Positions 58,271 to 64,000 of a DNA stretch of 64,000 nucleotides are shown piece after piece. Below the pieces are notes generated by a model. The model saw only the letters and a list, made by a program, of their open reading frames with translations, had not been told where the DNA came from and did not search any database. Made by a program: the position numbers and the translations under genes. Source of the DNA: Gemmatimonadota bacterium (GTDB taxonomy: Bacteria > Gemmatimonadota > Gemmatimonadetes > Longimicrobiales > Longimicrobiaceae); NCBI GenBank assembly GCA_028287185.1, contig JAQBQD010000114.1:54883-118882 (forward strand). The letters are read 5' to 3'. Position 1 is the stretch's first letter; each line of letters begins with the position of its first letter.

Positions 58271-58636
58271 CTGTCTCGCGTCTCGTTGGATGGGGATGCG
58301 GATCGGCACCCGCCGGCCGCGCCTGGGTGCAAGCCTGTCCGCCGCTGATGCAACCTGTCCGCCACTCGCGCCGGCCGCGGCCTCCCCCGTGGATGCTCCG
58401 GCCGTCGACTCAATCCGCATCGACCGAATCCGTATCGAGCGAAGCGGTGCGACGGGCGGCCGCGTCGCACCTCACCGGAGGGCCACTCGGTGGTTGATGG
58501 ACGGAGGATGGCCGCCCACACGACGATCGCCGAACCGCCCACTCTCCCATCGACCGCCGGCTCCTCCGTGCATCAAACGAACGCGCCGTCCGATGCCGCG
58601 GCCGAGCGGTGACGGTCAGTGGAGGATGCCGCGGGG
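58271..58636. other. Spacer upstream of the M1 peptidase gene
   Basis: 366 bp with no supported gene; rich in GATCG-type short palindromes but without a clear promoter. Confidence 0.4.
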
Positions 58637-59101
58637 TCAGCCTTCCCGCGTGTACTCGCCCTCCAGGAACGGGTGCCACGCCTCGCCGTCGCCGGAAACC
58701 TCCATGCGGTACAGGTAGCGGCCGGCGGTGCCGAAGTCGAAGATGGCGCGGGCGTGTCCCTGGGGTCCGCGATGGGTCACGGTCAGCACGTCGCCGTCGA
58801 ACGGGCCGCGGAACTCGCCCGGAGGCATGCCGGACGAGTCGAACCAGTGGAACGCGTACTCCCCGGCCGCGGCGTCGTAGCGCAGCACGCCGTGGCCGCG
58901 AAAGTTGACGCCCGCGCCACGGTCCTGCTCGTAATCCTGCACCACCGCGAAGCCGTCCAGCGCCAGGCGGTTGCTGACCCGGGCCGTTGCGATGCCGCCC
59001 GCCGGGTCCCACGGGGAGGGGTGGATGCGCTCCTCGCCCCGCCACTCTCCCACCATCGCCTCCATCTTCCGGTGCGCGTCCGTCGGCTTCGGCATCTCCA
59101 T
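58637..59101 (-). CDS. DUF1579-like small beta-rich protein
   Basis: 154 residues. The opening K-M-E-A-M-V-G-E-W-R-G-E-E and the following strands (A-T-A-R-V-S-N-R-L-A-L-D-G-F-A-V-V-Q-D-Y) match the DUF1579 calycin-like pattern seen in proteins that bind small hydrophobic ligands. No signal peptide. Start at 59101, since the frame upstream lacks homology. Function unknown. Confidence 0.75.
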   Translation of the reverse strand: MEMPKPTDAHRKMEAMVGEWRGEERIHPSPWDPAGGIATARVSNRLALDGFAVVQDYEQDRGAGVNFRGHGVLRYDAAAGEYAFHWFDSSGMPPGEFRGPFDGDVLTVTHRGPQGHARAIFDFGTAGRYLYRMEVSGDGEAWHPFLEGEYTREG

Positions 59102-59275
59102 GGCAGCGGCTCCGTTCTGGGCGTGGAGGGGAATACGTCGGTCGATCGGGATCGGAGGACCGTGCGGGCGGCATCCCCGGACTGGTCGGCGAACGGTCCA
59201 TCCGTCCGATCGACCCTCCGTGGACGCGGGCGGGACGCCGAAGCATCGCCGCCCGCGGTCGGATCGCACCGGCGT

Positions 59276-61960
59276 CTACTTCGTCTCGATGTTGGGGCCT
59301 ACGTCCACGTGCAGCTTCTGCTCCTGCTTCACGCGGCCGAAGGTGAGGGTCACCGTGTACTCGCCGGCGGGCACGAACTTCTGGCCCTCGCCGCCGTACT
59401 CCGTCAGCAGGTCCTTGCTGGTCTTCAGGTCCCACGCCACGCGGTTCAGGCCCGGCGTGCCCGGCGCGGTGATGTTCGCCACCGTGCGCCCCGCCGCGTT
59501 GGCGACGCTGATCTTCACGTCGTCGCCCGTGTAGTGGTTCACCCAGTAGGTGATCAGAGCGCCCACCTTGGGGTTGTCGCCGCGATACACGTCGCTGCCG
59601 CTGGACTCCACCCACCCCGCCGCCGGCTCGTACGCGGTGGCGTTGCGGATGGGGAACAGGTGCGCGTCACCCGCGCGGATGGCGGGCGTCATCTCCTCCA
59701 GCGCGCGCACGTCGTCGATGATGTACAGGCTGCGGCCGTGCGTGGCGACGACCAGGTCGCGGTCGCGCGGGTGCACCAGGATGTCGTCCACCGCCACCGT
59801 GGGCAGCGCGCCGATGCGCGTCCAGGTGCGGCCGCCGTCCGGGCTGGCGAACAGGCCGAACTCGGTACCGGCGTACAGCAGCGACGGGTTGAAGGGGTCC
59901 TCGCGCACCACCTTCACCGGTCCCGCCGCGGGCAGGTTGCCGGCGATGCTCTGCCACGTGCGCCCCCCGTCCGCCGTGCGGAACGCCAGCGGCGCGAGGA
60001 TGCCGTCGCGGTGCGCGTCGACGGCGATGTAGGCGACGTTCGCGTCCTTCCATCCCGGCTCCACGCGCGAGATCCAGTGGCCCCGCGCGGCCGCGGGCAG
60101 GCTCCGGGTCAGGTCCGTCCAGCTTCCCCCGTCGTCCGCCGTCGTCCACAGCTTTCCGTCATCCGTGCCCGCCCACAGCATCCCCGCCTTCACGGGCGAC
60201 TCGGCCAGCGCGTAGATCACCCCGTACGCCTCGGCGCCGCTGCCCGTGGTGGTGGTCTTGTCCTGCTCGTTCATCGACAGGTCGGGCGAGATGATGCGCC
60301 ACGCCTCGCCCCGGTCCGTGAAGCGGAAGACGCGGTTGCCCGCCAGGTAGAACACCCTGGGGTCGTGCCGGCTGGGGATGAGGGGGCTGTCCCACTGGAA
60401 GCGGTACGCCGGCTGCCCTTCCGCGGGCTCGGGGTGGATCTCCTTGAGCGCGCCGCTGCGCAGGTCGAAGCGCTCCGCGAACGCCTGCTGCGACTCGGCA
60501 TAGACCACCTGGGGGTCGGTGGCGTCGAAGAAGCAGTAGAAGCCGTCGCCGCCCGGCACCGCCGTCCAGTCGCCGTTGCGGATGCCCTCCTTGGACAGCG
60601 TGCGGCTGGGCCCCACCCAGTTCTGGTTGTCCTGCAGCCCGCCGCAGATGCGGTACGGTGTGGAGCCGTCGACGTTGATGCGGTAGAATTCGCCGCCGGC
60701 GAAGCGGTCCAGGTGCGCCCACCCGGAGCCGCCGTCGTAGCTCTCGTACACGCCGCCGTCCGTGCCCAGCAGCAGCCGCTTGCCGTTGCGGGGGTCGATC
60801 ACCAGCGCGTGGTTGTCGCTGTGCACGTTCTTGAAGCGGTCCTCCAGGAAGGTCTTCCCCCCGTCCTCGGACACGTGCAGCGCGAATCCCAGCACGTACA
60901 CCCGCTTGTCGTCCTGCGGGTCCACGCGGATCTGCGAGAAGTAGAAGGGCCGCGGGTTGAGTGGAGAGGTGCGCGTCCACGTCTCGCCCGCGTCGTCACT
61001 GCGGAACACGCCGCCGCGCCGGCTGCGCACGTCGTCGATGCTGCTGGTGCCGCCCGCGTCGCTCTGCACCACGGCGAACACCGTGCGCGGGTTCTTCGCG
61101 TAGACCGAGAGGCCGATGCGCCCCGTGCCCGGCGGCAGCCCATTCGACAGCTTGCGCCACGTCGCGCCGCCGTCCGTGCTCTTGAAGATGCCGCCCGCGT
61201 CGCGCCCGTCGGTGGCGTCCGGCCCCGCCGCGAACGACCAGGGCGTGCGCCGCCGGGCGTACAGCGCCGCGTAGACCACGTCGGGGTTGCCCGGGTCGAT
61301 GGCGATGTCGCCGCAGCCCACCCGGTCGGTGTACGGCGCCGGGGCGCTCAGGATGCGCTTCCAGGTGGCGCCCGCGTCCGTCGTCTTGTAGCAGCCGCGG
61401 TCGCCGCCGTACGTCCACACGTCGCCCGTGGCCGCCACGTACGCCGTCCGCGGGTCGCGGGGGTGCACCACGATGCGGGCGATGGCGCGGCTGGTGCGCA
61501 GGCCCACGTTCTTCCACGTGGCGCCCGCGTCCGTGGACAGGTACACGCCGTCGCCCCAGCTCACGCTGTTGCGGTCGTTGGCCTCGCCGCTGCCCACCCA
61601 CACCGTCTTCGCGTCCGAGGGCGCCACGGCCACCGCGCCCACCGAGGCCACGGACTGGTGGTCGAAGACGCCCGAGAAGGTGCCGCCGTTGTCCGACGTC
61701 TTCATCAGCCCGCCCGTGCCCAGCGCCACGTAGAACGTGTACGGGTCCACGGGGTCCATGGCGATGTCGGCGACGCGCCCGCCCATGATGGCGGGGCCGA
61801 TGCTGCGCGCCTTGAGCGCCGGCGCGAAGACGGTGGTGTCCAGCACGGGGCCGGAAGGCGCCGGCGCGGTGCGGGCGGGCGTGCCCGGCTCGCCCTGCCC
61901 GGCCAGCAGGGCCGGCACGGCGACGAGCGCGGCGAGCACGGCGGAGGAACGTCGGATCAT
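59276..61960 (-). CDS. Large secreted BNR/sortilin-like beta-propeller protein
   Basis: 894 residues. Signal peptide (S-A-V-L-A-A-L-V-A-V-P-A-L-L-A-G-Q) then many BNR/Asp-box-like repeats of the form S-x-D-x-G-x-T-W (S-T-D-A-G-A-T-W, S-T-D-G-G-A-T-W, S-D-D-A-G-E-T-W and S-P-D-G-G-R-T-W), the signature of VPS10/sortilin-like and sialidase-like propellers. A C-terminal domain of about 110 residues ends in a beta-sandwich (Y-T-V-T-L-T-F-G). Such proteins are common secreted proteins in Gemmatimonadota; the catalytic residues of sialidases are not seen, so binding rather than catalysis is likely. Confidence 0.88.
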   Translation of the reverse strand: MIRRSSAVLAALVAVPALLAGQGEPGTPARTAPAPSGPVLDTTVFAPALKARSIGPAIMGGRVADIAMDPVDPYTFYVALGTGGLMKTSDNGGTFSGVFDHQSVASVGAVAVAPSDAKTVWVGSGEANDRNSVSWGDGVYLSTDAGATWKNVGLRTSRAIARIVVHPRDPRTAYVAATGDVWTYGGDRGCYKTTDAGATWKRILSAPAPYTDRVGCGDIAIDPGNPDVVYAALYARRRTPWSFAAGPDATDGRDAGGIFKSTDGGATWRKLSNGLPPGTGRIGLSVYAKNPRTVFAVVQSDAGGTSSIDDVRSRRGGVFRSDDAGETWTRTSPLNPRPFYFSQIRVDPQDDKRVYVLGFALHVSEDGGKTFLEDRFKNVHSDNHALVIDPRNGKRLLLGTDGGVYESYDGGSGWAHLDRFAGGEFYRINVDGSTPYRICGGLQDNQNWVGPSRTLSKEGIRNGDWTAVPGGDGFYCFFDATDPQVVYAESQQAFAERFDLRSGALKEIHPEPAEGQPAYRFQWDSPLIPSRHDPRVFYLAGNRVFRFTDRGEAWRIISPDLSMNEQDKTTTTGSGAEAYGVIYALAESPVKAGMLWAGTDDGKLWTTADDGGSWTDLTRSLPAAARGHWISRVEPGWKDANVAYIAVDAHRDGILAPLAFRTADGGRTWQSIAGNLPAAGPVKVVREDPFNPSLLYAGTEFGLFASPDGGRTWTRIGALPTVAVDDILVHPRDRDLVVATHGRSLYIIDDVRALEEMTPAIRAGDAHLFPIRNATAYEPAAGWVESSGSDVYRGDNPKVGALITYWVNHYTGDDVKISVANAAGRTVANITAPGTPGLNRVAWDLKTSKDLLTEYGGEGQKFVPAGEYTVTLTFGRVKQEQKLHVDVGPNIETK

Positions 61961-62406
61961 GGACGTCTCAGGATGCGGTGAGGTGGATCGCGGTGGAGCG
62001 GTGGCGTCCGACGGGGTTTCGGGATACAGCATACGCGCGCCTCCCACGCCCTGCAACGCACCGGTTCGTCAGGATCGCGTGGGGACGGTGGGATCGGGGG
62101 CGTTCGGGTCGACGCTCGAAGCGGTGAGGAGTCCTGCATCGCCGGGGTCGGATGGGCTTGAGACGTGAGCGATCGGATGGATGGGCGACGGGGTTGGTGG
62201 GCGCCGGATTGACCCGGATGGCGAATCTCCGGACGTGTCCATCCACAGATCGGGTCAGACAAGTAGATCGTCCGGATTTTCCAGGACGGCTCGCCTCTCC
62301 TGTCGGCCCTGTGGGATTTCCGACGGAAAGCCTTGCCGGAGCCGCACATCGCCGCGACGTTTTACGCTTCCCGAAGCGCCTTTCCCGTTCCCGACCGGTC
62401 TCCACC
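61961..62406. other. 446-bp divergent spacer
   Basis: No gene supported. It must contain the divergent promoters of the propeller and transporter-like genes, but no clear hexamers could be fixed. Confidence 0.4.
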
Positions 62407-63246
62407 ATGCGATCCCCAGCCCCGTGGTCCAGCATCCGCATCGCACTCGCGCTCCTTGCCGGGGCGGGGCTCGCGTCCACGCTCGCCGCGCAGGCGGCCC
62501 CGGACCCGCGCGCCGTGCAGCCCGAGCGGCCCACCGTGGCGACGCACGCGGGCACCGTGGCGCCCGGGTACATCGAGGTCGAGACGGGCGTCGAGGCCGA
62601 CCGGCTTCCCGACGGCGTGGGCCGCCAGCTCGGCACGCCGACGGTGGTGAAGGTCGGCCTCGCCCCGCGCGTTCAGCTCAACGTGGGCACCGCGTTCCTG
62701 CGGCTCTCGGGTGGGGCCGCGGCGGCGCGGTCGGGCATCGGCGACGTGAGCGTGGGCGTCAAGTGGCGGGTGGCGGACGCCGCGCCGCTGCTGGGCCGGT
62801 TCGCCGTCCTCCCCTCCGTCGATCTCCCCACCGGCTCGGCCGAGCGGGGCACGGGCGCCGGCACCACAGGCGCGGGGCTGCTGCTGATCTCCAGCCACCA
62901 GGCGTACGGCGTGGCGGTGGACCTCAACGCCGGCTACACACGCCGCGGCGGCGACGGGACCGCCACGCCGCGGGATGCGACCGTGTGGACGGCGTCGTTC
63001 GGCGCGCCGGTCCGCGGGCCGGCGGGGCTGGCGCTGGAGCTCTTCGGCTACCCGGGCACCTCCGGACCCGCGGGCGCGGCACCCACCACCGCGCTCCTCG
63101 TCGGCCCCACCTTCCTGGTCCGCCCCTGGCTGGCGTTGGACGCCGGCGTCATCCGCCGCCTTTCGGGCCCGCAGCCCAACGCCCTGTATGCCGGGCTGGT
63201 CTACAACGCCGGGAAGATCCCGACGGGCCGCCCGACGCGGAGGTAG
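62407..63246 (+). CDS. Outer-membrane transporter-like beta-barrel protein
   Basis: 279 residues. Signal peptide (I-A-L-A-L-L-A-G-A-G-L-A-S-T-L-A-A-Q), then alternating strands with G-Y-I-E-V-E-T-G-V-E and V-G-L-A-P-R-V-Q-L-N-V-G-T, G-D-V-S-V-G-V-K-W-R-V, L-P-T-G-S-A-E-R-G-T-G, the pattern of the MetA-pathway/phenol-degradation outer-membrane family (DUF3187/transporter). It is probably a small outer-membrane barrel; substrate unknown. Start at 62407. Confidence 0.78.
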   Translation: MRSPAPWSSIRIALALLAGAGLASTLAAQAAPDPRAVQPERPTVATHAGTVAPGYIEVETGVEADRLPDGVGRQLGTPTVVKVGLAPRVQLNVGTAFLRLSGGAAAARSGIGDVSVGVKWRVADAAPLLGRFAVLPSVDLPTGSAERGTGAGTTGAGLLLISSHQAYGVAVDLNAGYTRRGGDGTATPRDATVWTASFGAPVRGPAGLALELFGYPGTSGPAGAAPTTALLVGPTFLVRPWLALDAGVIRRLSGPQPNALYAGLVYNAGKIPTGRPTRR

Positions 63247-63415
63247 GTCGCACGGGCGAGGACCGCGCGAAGTCCGCCGAGGTCCGGCAGAGAGGCTCGC
63301 ATGGCGCACCGTCCGCCCCGTCCACTACCACCCCACGTCCACGGCGGCTAGGTTGAACGGTTCCCCCGCCGCCACCGCTCGGCGGACTCCTCTCCCGACG
63401 CACGCCCCGCGCGCC

Positions 63416-64000
63416 TTGATCGTCGTCCACGCCTTCTGGGCACCCGGCGGCCTGCACCTGTGGGCCGAGACCTCCGCCGGCAGCGCCGCCGCGCGCGGGC
63501 GCCCCGCCACCGCGGCGGGCGTCCCCCGGCCGCGCACGCACCCGTTCGCCGCCGACACGCGCGCGCTGCGGGGGGCGGCCGAGGCGCTGGGGCCCGTGCA
63601 CAAGCGCACCTTCGGCCCCACCGCCACGCTGCACCTTCCGTCGCACCCCCGCGGCCCACAGGCCTCGCCGCAGCTGGCCCGCGCCTTTCCCGACCACCAC
63701 CCGGCCGCCGAGCCGGGACCCGCCGCGCCCTGGTCCGTGCCGGTGCTGGCCTTCGAGCGGGCCGACGGGCTCGCCTTCCTGCTGGCCCTGGGCGAACCGC
63801 CCGAGGGCGTGGCCGCCGGCGACAGCCTGCGCGCCCTGGCCGAGGCCGCCCGCATGGCGCTGGACCTGGTGGCCCGCGGGCGGGTGATGCCCGTGCTGGA
63901 GGCGCACGGCGGGTCGTGGCGGGCCGCGTGGCGCCCCGTGCTCACCGACGACGACGACGCGCACCGGGCGGCCACCCTGCGCCGCGCCCTGCCCGCCGCC
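63416..64000 (+). CDS. SNF2-family DEAD/DEAH-box helicase, N-terminal part (partial)
   Basis: 195 codons to the window edge from a TTG at 63416 (I-V-V-H-A-F-W-A-P-G-G-L-H-L-W-A-E). This N-terminus, followed by R-T-H-P-F-A-A-D and W-S-V-P-V-L-A-F, matches the SNF2-associated N-terminal domain of bacterial HepA-type helicases, which start with the same V-V-H-A-x-W pattern. The ATPase motifs lie beyond the window. The TTG start is chosen because the homologous proteins begin here; no ATG or GTG fits nearby. High GC and a poor Shine-Dalgarno sequence leave the start uncertain. Confidence 0.72.
   Translation, partial: MIVVHAFWAPGGLHLWAETSAGSAAARGRPATAAGVPRPRTHPFAADTRALRGAAEALGPVHKRTFGPTATLHLPSHPRGPQASPQLARAFPDHHPAAEPGPAAPWSVPVLAFERADGLAFLLALGEPPEGVAAGDSLRALAEAARMALDLVARGRVMPVLEAHGGSWRAAWRPVLTDDDDAHRAATLRRALPAA

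Noticed and set aside
58619..61981. A 1120-codon + strand frame over the BNR propeller gene
   Set aside because: Residues are compositionally biased and lack the S-x-D-x-G-x-T-W repeats that mark the true - strand gene.
1..64000. rRNA, tRNA, CRISPR arrays, insertion sequences or prophage genes
   Set aside because: No cloverleaf-like, repeat-spacer, transposase or phage-structural signal was found on reading both strands.

Overview
The window reads as chromosome of a very GC-rich (about 70% by eye), Gram-negative, heterotrophic bacterium, most probably a Gemmatimonadota member of the Longimicrobium type. The reasons are many secreted proteins whose signal peptides end in A-x-A-Q, a TonB receptor paired with a lipoprotein, tandem M13 peptidases, a large BNR/sortilin-like repeat protein, and short spacers rich in GATCG. 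The taxonomic call is inference. I recognised no rRNA, tRNA, CRISPR array, insertion sequence or prophage. Most coding sequences were placed by reading protein motifs and then choosing starts from ribosome binding sites, overlaps and family lengths.

Layout. 1-138 is the 3' end of cobT. 0.2-8 kb holds a frameshifted DUF3667 gene, then what looks like a split mhq-type quinone/electrophile detoxification regulon: a MarR regulator and a DoxX protein on the + strand, and the mhqN-mhqO-mhqD genes (nitroreductase, ring-cleaving dioxygenase, alpha/beta hydrolase) on the - strand. Related AT-rich operators lie in front of all three transcription units. Between them are a DinB/YfiT protein, a Ca2+/H+ antiporter, a Rho_N-type small protein and a 42-residue membrane peptide. 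8-15 kb is ordinary metabolism: hexose-phosphate mutarotase, a PLP decarboxylase, two DUF4442 proteins, a hydrolase and a thiolase. 15-24 kb has a TetR regulator divergent from mprF, an orphan NorQ/NorD-type AAA+/VWA pair and a hybrid sensor kinase. 24-30 kb has an M23 peptidase, cobalamin salvage genes (cbiZ, then cobQ-cobU), a lower-GC islet with a NucS-like nuclease, and a secreted glycoside hydrolase. 30-41 kb is a secretion/envelope block: two tandem M13 peptidases, a TonB receptor, an FN3/beta-helix lipoprotein and a second lipoprotein, each followed by a strong hairpin.

The most unusual part is 41.6-47.2 kb, a tightly packed - strand operon. It encodes a secreted CarboxypepD-like protein, a 49-residue peptide that looks like a RiPP precursor, a two-domain terpene-synthase-like enzyme (class I DDLED motif plus a class II DADD motif in an alpha/alpha barrel), an M50 membrane metalloprotease with an N-terminal PqqD/RRE-like domain, and a polyprenyl diphosphate synthase. 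The last three genes overlap by 4 bp each, and a 14-bp perfect hairpin separates the peptide from the enzymes. This suggests a peptide-terpenoid (lipidated or prenylated RiPP) pathway that I cannot match to a described system.

47-64 kb holds a receiver-domain protein, a GNAT - hydroxyacid dehydrogenase - glycerate kinase operon, several small proteins, a RES-type toxin-antitoxin pair, an M1 aminopeptidase, a DUF1579-like protein, a BNR-repeat protein, an outer-membrane transporter-like protein and the N-terminus of a SNF2-family helicase running off the end.
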